This document shows positions 50,076 through 58,108 of a DNA stretch of 64,000 nt, in pieces. How positions within the stretch are numbered: the first letter of the stretch is position 1; every line of letters begins with the position of its first letter. The DNA is from Zhaonella formicivorans (GTDB taxonomy: Bacteria; Bacillota; DUOV01; Zhaonellaceae): contig NZ_CP085524.1 in NCBI RefSeq assembly GCF_004353525.1, positions 1,398,142 through 1,462,141 on the forward strand, in the 5' to 3' direction. The position numbers were made by a program, and so were the translations under genes. The notes under the pieces are model-generated. The model had not been told where the DNA came from. It saw only the letters and a program-made list of their open reading frames with translations, and did not search any database.

Positions 50076-50858
50076 TTAAATTACAAAATCTTCTATTTGT
50101 TCGGGTTTCAGGGAAAACTCCACAAAAATCTGTTCCCTGTTCCTGGTAAAATCATAACCGGTCCGGTCCCGCATCCGCCCCATGGGAACTGAGACAATGC
50201 TTTTTACCTTGCCCGGCAAAGGAGTCATTATCACGACCCGGTCAGCCAGGTAAACGGCTTCATCTATGTCGTGGGTGACAAAGATAATTGTCTTATTAGT
50301 CTCCTGCCAGATGCGGACAATCTCCTCCTGCATCTTGTAGCGGGTTATGGCATCAAGGGCACCAAAGGGTTCATCCATAAAAATGACATCAGGCTCCACA
50401 GCCAATGCCCGGGCAAGGGCCACTCTTTGTTTCATCCCACCCGAAAGTTCCCGGGGGTGATGGTAGGCAAATTGTTCCAACCCCACCAGCTGAATATACC
50501 GCCGAGCCACTTCTTCCCTTTCAGCCCGGGGCATTCCGGCAGACTCCAGTCCAAAAGCCACGTTGTCCAAAACGGTCCGCCAGGGAAAAAGCCCGTATTC
50601 CTGGAAAATGGTGATATGTTTTGGGTTGGGCTTAATGACTTTTTCGCCGTCGATGAGGATTTCCCCCGCCGATGGCTGGCTAAAGCCTGCCAGCATGCTG
50701 AGCAGCGTGGTTTTGCCGCACCCGCTGGGACCCAGCAGGCACACAAATTCCCCCTCATGGATATCCAGGTTTACTTTCGCCAGGGCCTGCTGTTTTTCGC
50801 CTCGGTTATTGATATAAAATTTTTCCGCATCTCTGATTTGTATCTTAACTTTATGCAT
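50076..50858 (-). CDS. NitT/TauT-family ABC transporter ATPase (SsuB-like)
   Basis: A 260-residue ATPase with Walker A GPSGCGKTTLLSMLAG, Q-loop FQEYGLFPWRTVLDNV, signature LSGGMKQRVALARAL, Walker B VIFMDEPFGALD and the switch His in VTHDIDEAV. The Q-loop wording is typical for sulfonate, nitrate and taurine importers. It overlaps the permease gene by 8 bases and is last in the cysK-cooS operon. Confidence 0.93.
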   Translation of the reverse strand: MHKVKIQIRDAEKFYINNRGEKQQALAKVNLDIHEGEFVCLLGPSGCGKTTLLSMLAGFSQPSAGEILIDGEKVIKPNPKHITIFQEYGLFPWRTVLDNVAFGLESAGMPRAEREEVARRYIQLVGLEQFAYHHPRELSGGMKQRVALARALAVEPDVIFMDEPFGALDAITRYKMQEEIVRIWQETNKTIIFVTHDIDEAVYLADRVVIMTPLPGKVKSIVSVPMGRMRDRTGYDFTRNREQIFVEFSLKPEQIEDFVI

Positions 50859-51624
50859 CGCTTTCCACCCCTAGTCCCCACCGCTTGTTGACCCATCTTT
50901 CTCCCATGGTTATAAGCCTATCAATTATTAGGCCAAATAAACCGATAAAAATGATTCCGGTAATGACAAGCTCATAGCGGATGGTATTCCGGGCATCAAC
51001 AATCAGAAACCCGAGGCCGGAACGGACTCCCATCATTTCACCCGCCACCAAGTGAATCCATGCCGAGCCAAGAGCAATATGTAAACCCACGGCAATATAA
51101 GGAAATGAAGCCGGGATCACGATTTTGCGCAAGATGTCCAGTTCCTTGGCACCGAAATTTCGGGCCACTTTCAGGTAAACCTGGTCCACGTTACGCACTG
51201 CCGCCACCGTAGCAAGCAGAATCGGGAAGAAGGCGGATATAAAGATGATGAATATGGGTGAAGCATCCACAGAAAACCATAATACGATAAGCGGCATCCA
51301 GGCAATGGGAGACACCGGACGCAGTACCTGCACAAAGGGTTCCAGTGCCGTCCAAAGCCTTGTGTACCAACCGCAGAGTAGACCCACGGGGATGGCCAGG
51401 AGGGCCGCCGCCCCGTAGCCCAAGAGCATCCTGAAAAGGCTGACTCCGATATGCTCAAACAGTTGACCGCCGGTTAACAGTTCCAACATCCCCTGGAGTA
51501 CGGCCAAAGGAGAAGGAAGCAGGTGCGGGGGAAACAGTTTCCCCCAGATGAGCCCCTGCCAGATCAAAAGCACAATGCCAAAAGTAAATAATGGCAAAAT
51601 ATACTTTTCAACCCTTGCGGACAT
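50851..51624 (-). CDS. NitT/TauT-family ABC transporter permease (SsuC-like)
   Basis: A 257-residue BPD-type permease with six helices and the EAA-like loop LKVARNFGAKELDILRKIVIPASFPYIAVGL (~145-175), where it docks to the ATPase. The N-terminal LFPPHLLPSPLAVLQGMLELL is typical of the SsuC/TauC group. Start ATG follows AGGTGA. Confidence 0.93.
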   Translation of the reverse strand: MSARVEKYILPLFTFGIVLLIWQGLIWGKLFPPHLLPSPLAVLQGMLELLTGGQLFEHIGVSLFRMLLGYGAAALLAIPVGLLCGWYTRLWTALEPFVQVLRPVSPIAWMPLIVLWFSVDASPIFIIFISAFFPILLATVAAVRNVDQVYLKVARNFGAKELDILRKIVIPASFPYIAVGLHIALGSAWIHLVAGEMMGVRSGLGFLIVDARNTIRYELVITGIIFIGLFGLIIDRLITMGERWVNKRWGLGVESDA

Positions 51625-52614
51625 TTATTTCACCTTCTCATAGGCCTTGACAGCGTACCGGTCCGCTACCAATTCGTCAATGTTCACTTTCCCCTGTAAG
51701 AGGCCCATCTCAACCAGGTAATCCTGCACAGCAGCAAATTCTTCTTTTTCAGGCTTGAGGTTGGAATAACTGATATATTTGAGGGACTCCTCCCACAGCT
51801 CACTCTTGATGTTCATGTATTCCTGGGCAATCTTTACAGCCTCCGCCCGGTTTTGGTCAATATACCGGCCAGCTTTGACGAAACTGTCCATAAACTCCTG
51901 GGCAGCCTCGGGGTTCTGCTTGATGAATTCTTGATTGAGGACCAGGCCGCAGCAGATCCAGTCGGGCCAGATATCATTAGCCTTAAGGAGTACCTTGCCC
52001 TGACCCCCTTTTACCGCTTGCGTGCCAAAAGGCTCTGCTACAATGTAGCCGTCCACCTCTCCCCGGTTCAGCGCACCCATCATATCAGGCGGCGGCATTT
52101 CAATCCAGTTTATTTCCTCGTACTTTATGCCTGCTTCTTTTAAAGCCTTATATAGTAAAATATTATGACCTGATAAGCGGTGGGGGATAGCCACGGTTTT
52201 GCCTTTCAGGTCGGCCAGGGAGTTGATCTCATTTTTTACGGTGAGGAAATCCCCGTTGCGGTGACTTAAAAGCTGCATCTGGGTGGGAATTCCCTTTTCG
52301 TAACTTGCCATAGCGAGCTCCGACATGGTAATGGCGCCCTGAATCTGGCCGGAATTTAAAGCTTCGGTAAGCTCCGGCCAGGAACTGAACTTGACCGGCT
52401 CAACGTTGACATTTTTAAAGTTAGCGTTGTCCAGCTTGTGGCTGACTACCAGCGGCAAAGAATGGGTAATGGGTAAATAGCCGATTTTAAGAGTAATTTT
52501 TCCACTGCCATCCGGACCGGCAGCCTGCTCTTTCCCGCCGCCGCAACCGCCGACAACCAGCCCGACGCCGATGAGCAGTACAATTAATCCTAACCATAGC
52601 TTCCTCTTCCTCAC
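51625..52614 (-). CDS. NitT/TauT-family substrate-binding lipoprotein (SsuA-like)
   Basis: A 329-residue receptor: lipobox VVGGC (~residue 24), then KITLKIGYLPITHSLPLVVSHKLDNANFKNVNVEPVKFSSW, ALNSGQIQGAITMSEL, and IPHRLSGHNILLYKALKEAGI. It resembles the SsuA/TauA/NMT1 group; the ligand cannot be read off. The GTG start follows AAGGAGAG. It sits 28 bases downstream of cooS, so the imported compound may serve CODH metabolism, for example as a metal complex or sulfur source; this is inference. Confidence 0.9.
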   Translation of the reverse strand: MRKRKLWLGLIVLLIGVGLVVGGCGGGKEQAAGPDGSGKITLKIGYLPITHSLPLVVSHKLDNANFKNVNVEPVKFSSWPELTEALNSGQIQGAITMSELAMASYEKGIPTQMQLLSHRNGDFLTVKNEINSLADLKGKTVAIPHRLSGHNILLYKALKEAGIKYEEINWIEMPPPDMMGALNRGEVDGYIVAEPFGTQAVKGGQGKVLLKANDIWPDWICCGLVLNQEFIKQNPEAAQEFMDSFVKAGRYIDQNRAEAVKIAQEYMNIKSELWEESLKYISYSNLKPEKEEFAAVQDYLVEMGLLQGKVNIDELVADRYAVKAYEKVK

Positions 52615-52641
52615 TTTTTATCTCTCCTTATTATGGTCATT

Positions 52642-54612
52642 TTAGTTCCAACCCAGGGCTTGACGCTTGCGGTGAATATGCATGCGGACGGTCTGAGCCG
52701 CCAGCTTAGGATAGGGTTCAGTGTAAACTTTGGCTCCTACTTTTTCATAGAGCCCCTCACCCGCAAAGAAGTCCACAATGTCGTTGCTGCCCCGCTCCAA
52801 GTCATCCTGGGACTGGGCATTCTCTTTTAATTTCGGGATGGGTACCGGAATAGGAGCCGGGTATCCAATGCAGTTGCTGACCCCATGGGCCAGGAAACTG
52901 ACCCCTTGTCCCACAGTCTTCTCATTGCCCGGTTCGGGGCCCACAAAGATAAAAGGCATGTCCTTAAGGTCCACCCCGGCTGCCTTTGCCAATTCGATAA
53001 AGAGTCGCAGAGTCCGGGTGTTGTCTACGCAGCCCCCTACTGCCAGTACCGGCGGGATGCCAAGTTCACGGCAAACTCTACCCAGTCCCTCTCCCGCCAG
53101 CTCTGCGGCTTCCGGCGCACACAGTCCGTTGTTCAACAGGGCATGGGAGCAGCAGCCGGTAGTGGTAATAAGAATATTGGCTTCAATCAGATTTCTGGCA
53201 ATGGTCACCTGGCTGTGCTCATAAGGCACCTTGGGGTTATTGCAGCCCACCACGGTGGCTATACCTTTAATAGTGCCGTCTTTAATGAGCGAAAGGAGCT
53301 TATCCCTGCCGCCAAAGGCCTCCAGGATGGATTCAAAACTCCAGCCACTCATAGCGGTAGTTATTTCTTTGGGAATATGCATTTTGGAACGGTCCCGCTT
53401 GGCGAAAGCCTCCACCGCCGTCCTGGCAACCAGCATGGCATCGTCATCCAGAGTTTCCGGATGGTCCACATCAAAAGGTATATGGATAGCGCCAGGGATC
53501 CTGTTGGAATTACAAGTAGTGATGATCTCTGTGCCGAAGCAGTCAGCCACGATCTTCATCCCTGGGATTACGCACTGCATATCCACCACAACCGCATCAA
53601 CGGCGCCGGTACCCAGGGCAAACTCCTGTCCCAGAATATTGGTAACCGTAGGTATGCCATAGCGGGCCAACAGTTCATCCCCTGTGCAGCACATGCCTCC
53701 TATCACGATCCCTTTAGCCCCAACCTGACGGGCCAGGTCCTGTATTTCCGGAGTGGCTATTTTCTCCAGGATTTTCTCAACCATTACCGGGGAATGGCCA
53801 TGGACCAGAATATTAACATGGTCTTCCTTCATGATCCCGTAGTTGACCTTGGTGAGTTTCGGCTTGGGGATGCCGAAGAGTATTTCCGTAGCCATGGAGG
53901 ACCCAAAAAGAGTGCTGTAGCAGTAAGCCAGAGCTGACCTGAGCTCCTGGGAAGCCAAAGCAGTCCAGTCGGAACAAGCCCCAAGAGTGGTCATGTGCAG
54001 CGTCTCCATGGTTTCATAAGCGGCTGAGCGAGGTATAACTCCCAAGCTTTGCCAGGTTTTTTTTCTTTCTTCGGGAGCAAAAACCTCCAGCAGCTTGATA
54101 GGCTCTGCCGTCATCCGGCTGAGGTCCTGAAGCAGGACCAGGGCTACCTCTTTAGCTGCCTGTAGGAGCTCTTTATCACCTGTATTAATGCCTAATTTTT
54201 CAGCCAGTTCCCAGACCCTCTCTTCCCCCTTCAAGGTCAGGTTGGCCTTGCCGTCGGCAGCGGCGATAATGCTCATGATCACTTCATGGGCGTGCATGGC
54301 GTGGCCGCTCAAGCCGGCTACCAGGGCACGCACGATGTTGCCCATGATCGTTGAATTCATGTCTTTTCCGCAGATTCCCCGCGGCGCTTTCTCGCTCAGT
54401 CGGCAGGGGCCCCACTGGCACATGCGGCAGCACAGCCCCCGCAGACCATAGCCGCACATGGGCTGCTGGGCTTCAAAACGGTCCAAACTGGTCTCTACGT
54501 TCATTTTGTCCAGGCGCTCAATTAGCTCCTTAGTTGCCGGGTTGGGTGTCATTTTAAGGACATCTTCTTTTCCGGGCATTTCTGCGTTTAAAATGTGATA
54601 CTGGTATTTCAA
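52642..54612 (-). CDS. cooS: Ni-dependent carbon monoxide dehydrogenase catalytic subunit
   Basis: The 656-residue CooS homodimer subunit, which oxidises CO to CO2 at a Ni-Fe-S C-cluster. The N-terminal D-cluster and B-cluster cysteines are C53, C61 and C62, C65, C70, C81 (CGYGLRGLCCRMCQWGPC, then CGKD). All C-cluster ligands are in place: His in LVHGHSPVM, Cys in GGMCCTGDE, VVDMQCVIPGMK, VVGCNNPKV, TGCCSHAL and GGCVDNTRT. The TTG start has GGGGGAG upstream. It follows cysK by 20 bases. No CooF, CooC or ACS gene is next to it, so its electron acceptor is not evident. Confidence 0.96.
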   Translation of the reverse strand: MKYQYHILNAEMPGKEDVLKMTPNPATKELIERLDKMNVETSLDRFEAQQPMCGYGLRGLCCRMCQWGPCRLSEKAPRGICGKDMNSTIMGNIVRALVAGLSGHAMHAHEVIMSIIAAADGKANLTLKGEERVWELAEKLGINTGDKELLQAAKEVALVLLQDLSRMTAEPIKLLEVFAPEERKKTWQSLGVIPRSAAYETMETLHMTTLGACSDWTALASQELRSALAYCYSTLFGSSMATEILFGIPKPKLTKVNYGIMKEDHVNILVHGHSPVMVEKILEKIATPEIQDLARQVGAKGIVIGGMCCTGDELLARYGIPTVTNILGQEFALGTGAVDAVVVDMQCVIPGMKIVADCFGTEIITTCNSNRIPGAIHIPFDVDHPETLDDDAMLVARTAVEAFAKRDRSKMHIPKEITTAMSGWSFESILEAFGGRDKLLSLIKDGTIKGIATVVGCNNPKVPYEHSQVTIARNLIEANILITTTGCCSHALLNNGLCAPEAAELAGEGLGRVCRELGIPPVLAVGGCVDNTRTLRLFIELAKAAGVDLKDMPFIFVGPEPGNEKTVGQGVSFLAHGVSNCIGYPAPIPVPIPKLKENAQSQDDLERGSNDIVDFFAGEGLYEKVGAKVYTEPYPKLAAQTVRMHIHRKRQALGWN

Positions 54613-54631
54613 CGGGTGCTCCCCCTTTTTG

Positions 54632-55561
54632 TTATTGCAAGTTTGAAAATAAGGATGTAGACAGGTAGCGCTCGCCCGTATCCGGAAGCACTACAACCAG
54701 GCGCTTGCCGGCGTTTTCCGGCCTTTTGGCGATTTGCAGGGCCGCAAATGCAGCCGCTCCTGAAGATATTCCGACCAGAATCCCCTCTTCCCGGGCAAGC
54801 TTTCTGGCAGTCTCCATGGCCTCCTCATCGCTTACCTGGAAAATCTCGTCGATGACTTCCACATTCAATATTTCCGGCACAAATCCGGCGCCAATACCCT
54901 GGATTTTATGGGGCCCGGCCATCCCGCCGGAAAGTACAGGCGACGCTGCCGGCTCAACAGCTACCACCTTTAGGCCGGGAAGCCGCTTTTTCAAAATCTC
55001 GCCAACCCCTGTCACCGTGCCTCCGGTGCCCACACCGCCAACAAAAATATCCAACCGACCGTCAGTATCGGTTAAGATTTCCTCAGCCGTGGTCAGGCGG
55101 TGAATCTCGGGATTAGCAGGGTTGGCAAACTGCTGGGGAATAAAGGCATTTTCGTATTCCTCCGCCAGTTGCTCTGCTTTTCTGATAGCGCCTTTCATTC
55201 CCTCCGCGCCGGGAGTGAGCACCAATTCCGCCCCATAGGCTTTGAGCAGGTTGCGGCGTTCAAGGCTCATGGTTTCCGGCATGGTCAGGATCAGCCTGTA
55301 ACCTTTAGCCGCGGATACAAGGGCCAGGCCGATGCCTGTATTGCCGCTGGTAGGCTCAATAATGACCGTGTCCTGATTAATTAAACCCTGTTTTTCTGCA
55401 ACCTCAATCATATTGAGGCCAATCCGGTCCTTTACACTTCCCCCCGGATTAAAAGACTCCAGCTTGGCCAGCACCTCAGCCTTAGAGGTGTTTAATTTGT
55501 TTAGCCTGACTAGCGGGGTACTGCCAATAAGTTGAGTAATATTCTGGTAAATTTTTCCCAT
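54632..55561 (-). CDS. cysK: Cysteine synthase A
   Basis: O-acetylserine (thiol) lyase, a PLP enzyme making cysteine from O-acetylserine and sulfide. The PLP lysine is in [12 protein letters not shown] (~residue 43), substrate loop PTSGNTGIG, phosphate-binding [12 protein letters not shown] and late [13 protein letters not shown]. The 309-residue length is standard. First gene of the operon with cooS, which needs much sulfur for its clusters; the link may be functional. Confidence 0.95.
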   Translation of the reverse strand: MGKIYQNITQLIGSTPLVRLNKLNTSKAEVLAKLESFNPGGSVKDRIGLNMIEVAEKQGLINQDTVIIEPTSGNTGIGLALVSAAKGYRLILTMPETMSLERRNLLKAYGAELVLTPGAEGMKGAIRKAEQLAEEYENAFIPQQFANPANPEIHRLTTAEEILTDTDGRLDIFVGGVGTGGTVTGVGEILKKRLPGLKVVAVEPAASPVLSGGMAGPHKIQGIGAGFVPEILNVEVIDEIFQVSDEEAMETARKLAREEGILVGISSGAAAFAALQIAKRPENAGKRLVVVLPDTGERYLSTSLFSNLQ

Positions 55562-55625
55562 GTTCTTCCTCCTTTTACAAAATTTAATCCATAGTTAATT
55601 GATATGATATTATGTATTTATCTGT

Positions 55626-55653
55626 ATTATAGCATCAATCCCTAGTTAGTCAA
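55626..55653 (-). promoter_or_regulatory. Promoter of the cysK-cooS operon
   Basis: TTGACT (55648-55653), 16-base spacer, TATAAT (55626-55631) on the minus strand. The spacer and -35 lie in an imperfect dyad (ATCCTATTGAC / CTAGGGAT), a possible repressor site. Confidence 0.65.
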
Positions 55654-55676
55654 TAGGATTTATTTGTTTTAGAGGT

Positions 55677-55714
55677 AAAAAAACAGCAAGCCCTCCCTAA
55701 AAGGCATGCTGTTT
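55677..55714 (-). terminator. Terminator after the 110-residue hypothetical gene
   Basis: Stem AAACAGCATGCC / GGCTTGCTGTTT on the minus strand followed by T-run, 25 bases after the stop. Confidence 0.8.
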
Positions 55715-55738
55715 TACATAAAAACAACTCTTCTATTG

Positions 55739-56071
55739 TTATAAGCTGACTAAATCCAAGAGTCCTTGGTCAGTGATTGTTACGTTCAGCACTGTCCCCT
55801 CTTCGGGGTTAAAGAAATACAACACGTTATCCTTGGGAAAACAAATGTTGTACGCAATATAGTCCACACCTTCCGCATCCAGGAAACGCCTGACATCAGG
55901 ATGCAGCATAAGGGAATGGCCTGCTTTATCTACATTCAATCCAAGTCCATTTTTATCAGCTATTTCTTGCGCCAGCTTAGTAGCCCTCTTATAAATTTCA
56001 TCAAAAGTCAGATTAGCTACAAAAAACTCATTGCCCACACAGTTTCTTTCGATTCTAGCCCTAACCCACAT
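55739..56071 (-). CDS. Hypothetical protein, 110 residues
   Basis: Start ATG 56069-56071 behind CAAGGAGG, giving MWVRARIERNCVG. Not recognised. A mixed alpha/beta protein: helix 25-40 (FDEIYKRATKLAQEIADKNG), then GLGLNVDKAGHSLMLHPDVRRFLDAEGVDYIAYNICFPKDNVLYFF. No signal peptide or membrane helix. It has its own terminator and stands alone between the cysK operon and the LysM gene. The compact size and absence of catalytic motifs give no clue to function. Confidence 0.7.
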   Translation of the reverse strand: MWVRARIERNCVGNEFFVANLTFDEIYKRATKLAQEIADKNGLGLNVDKAGHSLMLHPDVRRFLDAEGVDYIAYNICFPKDNVLYFFNPEEGTVLNVTITDQGLLDLVSL

Positions 56072-56267
56072 CAGCTTCACCTCCTTGACTTTCGCAATAC
56101 CGCAAATTAACCAAACCACCAGCTTGCGGTGAGCTTGTTACCAAGATAATTTTACATAATACTTGGGGTCAAAGAAATAGAATTTATTGCATTCATTGGC
56201 AATTGGGGACATTTTGCAATGCATTTGCATAAGTTATACTAGAATCCATACAAAAAGGAGCGATAGC

Positions 56268-57158
56268 ATGTCTAACGAAACCCGTCAACCGCCATGTCCG
56301 GGTGGCAATCTGTATACTATTCGCCCTGGTGATACGCTTTTTTCCATAGCTCAGCGTTTCAGAGTATCCCTTGATGATTTGCTGGAGGCAAACCCGGGAA
56401 TAGATCCTGAGAATTTGAGGCCTGGTCAAATCATCTGCATCCCTTTAGCCGTACCTCCGGTGCAGTGCCCTCCCGGTTCCATTGTCTATGTAGTGCGTGC
56501 CGGTGACACCTTCTTCAGCATTGCCCAACGTTTTGGTGTAACTGTTCAGGCGCTGATCGCCGCCAACCCCGGGGTAGATCCTGAAGCTCTACTGGTTGGA
56601 CAGCAGATCTGCATACCTGCGCAAGTACAGCCACCGCCCACCGGTTGTCCGGCAGGCACCACGCCCTATACAATCAGAGCAGGGGATACTTTCTTCGCCC
56701 TGGCCCGCCGCTTCAATACCACTGTTGAGGCCATCCAGGCAGCTAACCCCGGCGTCAATCCCAACAACCTCCAGATCGGGCAAGTCATCTGCATCCCTGG
56801 CAGGCCCCAGCCTACCGGCTGTCCTCCAGGTACTATGCCTTATACTGTCAGGTCGGGGGACACTTTCTTCGCCCTGGCCCGCCGCTTCAACACCACTGTT
56901 GAGGCCATCCAGGCAGCTAACCCCGGCGTTAACCCCAATAACCTGCAAATCGGGCAGGTGATCTGCATCCCTGGCAGGCCCCAGCCTACCGGCTGTCCTC
57001 CAGGTACTATGCCTTATACTGTCAGGTCGGGGGACACTTTCTTCAACCTGGCCCGCCGCTTCAACACCACTGTTGAGGCCATCCAGGCAGCTAACCCCGG
57101 CGTTAACCCCAATAACCTGCAAATTGGGCAAGTCATCTGCATCCCAAGGCGTGTATAA
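56268..57158 (+). CDS. Five-LysM repeat protein
   Basis: A 296-residue protein consisting of five LysM modules (each [45 protein letters not shown]) that bind N-acetylglucosamine polymers such as peptidoglycan or spore cortex. Modules 3-5 are nearly identical, with a 58-residue (174-bp) period joined by [14 protein letters not shown] linkers. No signal peptide is evident, so a spore or non-classical location is possible. No catalytic domain is attached. ATG 56268 follows AAAGGAG. Confidence 0.9.
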   Translation: MSNETRQPPCPGGNLYTIRPGDTLFSIAQRFRVSLDDLLEANPGIDPENLRPGQIICIPLAVPPVQCPPGSIVYVVRAGDTFFSIAQRFGVTVQALIAANPGVDPEALLVGQQICIPAQVQPPPTGCPAGTTPYTIRAGDTFFALARRFNTTVEAIQAANPGVNPNNLQIGQVICIPGRPQPTGCPPGTMPYTVRSGDTFFALARRFNTTVEAIQAANPGVNPNNLQIGQVICIPGRPQPTGCPPGTMPYTVRSGDTFFNLARRFNTTVEAIQAANPGVNPNNLQIGQVICIPRRV

Positions 57159-57181
57159 ACCAAACTTTGCGACCCTTTAAC

Positions 57182-57211
57182 AAAAGCAGCGCTTACCAAA
57201 CGCTGCTTTTA
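57182..57211 (+). terminator. Terminator after the LysM gene
   Basis: Stem AAAAGCAGCG / CGCTGCTTTT with 9-base loop, 23 bases past the stop. Confidence 0.85.
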
Positions 57212-57214
57212 TGT

Positions 57215-57511
57215 TTAAAATAGGCCGCAAAATCGAGCCAGCCTTGCAAAAAAGGTCTGTTAACTGCCGGTTTATTTTTCTACCCAGAAGTTTTATCACG
57301 GTACCTGCTCCTCTGGTAAACCCGATTGCTGCCATCCCAGCCAATGTACCATCATGGCGCACCACTAACTTACGGTAGAGTTTGTTGAATTCATCCCTGC
57401 AAGCATGTACAACGCAACCTTCTCCCCCGGGATAAACAATTCCCCCGCTGCATAAATGCCGGCAATATTCGTCTGCAAGAAATTGTCAACTTGCTTTAGA
57501 ACCAACTCAGC
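57215..57511 (-). pseudogene. Decayed C-terminal fragment of an FAD-dependent pyridine-nucleotide oxidoreductase
   Basis: On the minus strand one frame reads LKQVDNFLQTNIAGIYAAGE, the C-terminal FAD-binding signature of such oxidoreductases. The continuation (FNKLYRKLVVRHDGTLAGMAAIGFTRGAG) is in another frame, and a stop interrupts the first. There is no start or N-terminal domain. The closest intact relatives would be nitrite-reductase/rubredoxin-reductase-like flavoproteins. This and the next feature account for most of the 57.2-57.6 kb gap. Confidence 0.65.
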
Positions 57512-57516
57512 TCCAT

Positions 57517-57570
57517 GGTAACGAGAAAATGTGACAAAGCATAAATGCTTTTTTGGTTTTTCGCGTTACC
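57517..57570. repeat. 54-bp inverted repeat upstream of sigma gene
   Basis: GGTAACG-AGAAAA ... TTTTTCGCGTTACC with an inner AAGCAT-AA-ATGCTT. It lies 47 bases before the sigma-factor start and may be a regulatory hairpin or operator. Confidence 0.6.
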
Positions 57571-57616
57571 ATTTAAGCCGGAGTTCGTCTATATAGATAG
57601 TTAAGGAGGCGCGCCT

Positions 57617-58105
57617 ATGCAGCGTTTTTTAAAGTTGTACGACCAATATTTTGATGATGTATACCGCTACACTTATTTTAAGACGGGCAACAGCTGGGAC
57701 ACCGAAGACCTGGTCAGTGAAACTTTTCGTAAAGCATTTGAAAAAGCTCATACCATCAAAGGCTCCCCAAAAGCCTGGATCATGACCATAGCCCGGAATA
57801 CGATAAACGACTGGTACCGTAAGAAGAAAGAAATCGTTACCGGCGATGAAGATTTGGACAAATATGCTTATTCCTATTCATTTGAAGAAATTTTTGAGCA
57901 AAAAGAGGAAATGAATTGTTTGAAAAGATCATTACAAGACCTGACAAAAGAAGAATTAGAGATTATAAACCTCAAGTATTTCTCAGGGCTAAAGCATAAA
58001 GAAATCGGCGCAATGCTGGGCAAATCAGTGGACGCAATCAAAATGAAATCCCTAAGAATTATCAAGAAGCTTGGGGAACTGGTAGAAAAATGCATGGAGG
58101 GATAA
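57617..58105 (+). CDS. ECF-like sigma-70 family RNA polymerase sigma factor
   Basis: A 162-residue sigma factor with region 2 (YDQYFDDVYRYTYFKTGNSWDTEDLVSETFRKAFE, residues ~8-45, then AWIMTIARNTINDWYRKKK) and region 4 (LTKEELEIINLKYFSGLKHKEIGAMLGKSVDAIKMKSLRIIKKL, ~115-155). Region 3 is absent, as in ECF sigma factors. Start ATG follows AAGGAGG. It is followed after 3 bases by a membrane protein gene that is probably its control partner. Confidence 0.92.
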   Translation: MQRFLKLYDQYFDDVYRYTYFKTGNSWDTEDLVSETFRKAFEKAHTIKGSPKAWIMTIARNTINDWYRKKKEIVTGDEDLDKYAYSYSFEEIFEQKEEMNCLKRSLQDLTKEELEIINLKYFSGLKHKEIGAMLGKSVDAIKMKSLRIIKKLGELVEKCMEG

Positions 58106-58108
58106 AGC

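Noticed and set aside
56589-57131. 180-codon minus-strand frame across the LysM repeats
   Set aside because: Antisense to an evident five-LysM protein; its repetitiveness only reflects the DNA repeats.
56640-57158. Possible CRISPR array because of the regular near-identical repeats
   Set aside because: The period is 174 bp, the units are in frame and encode LysM domains, and there are no unique spacers.
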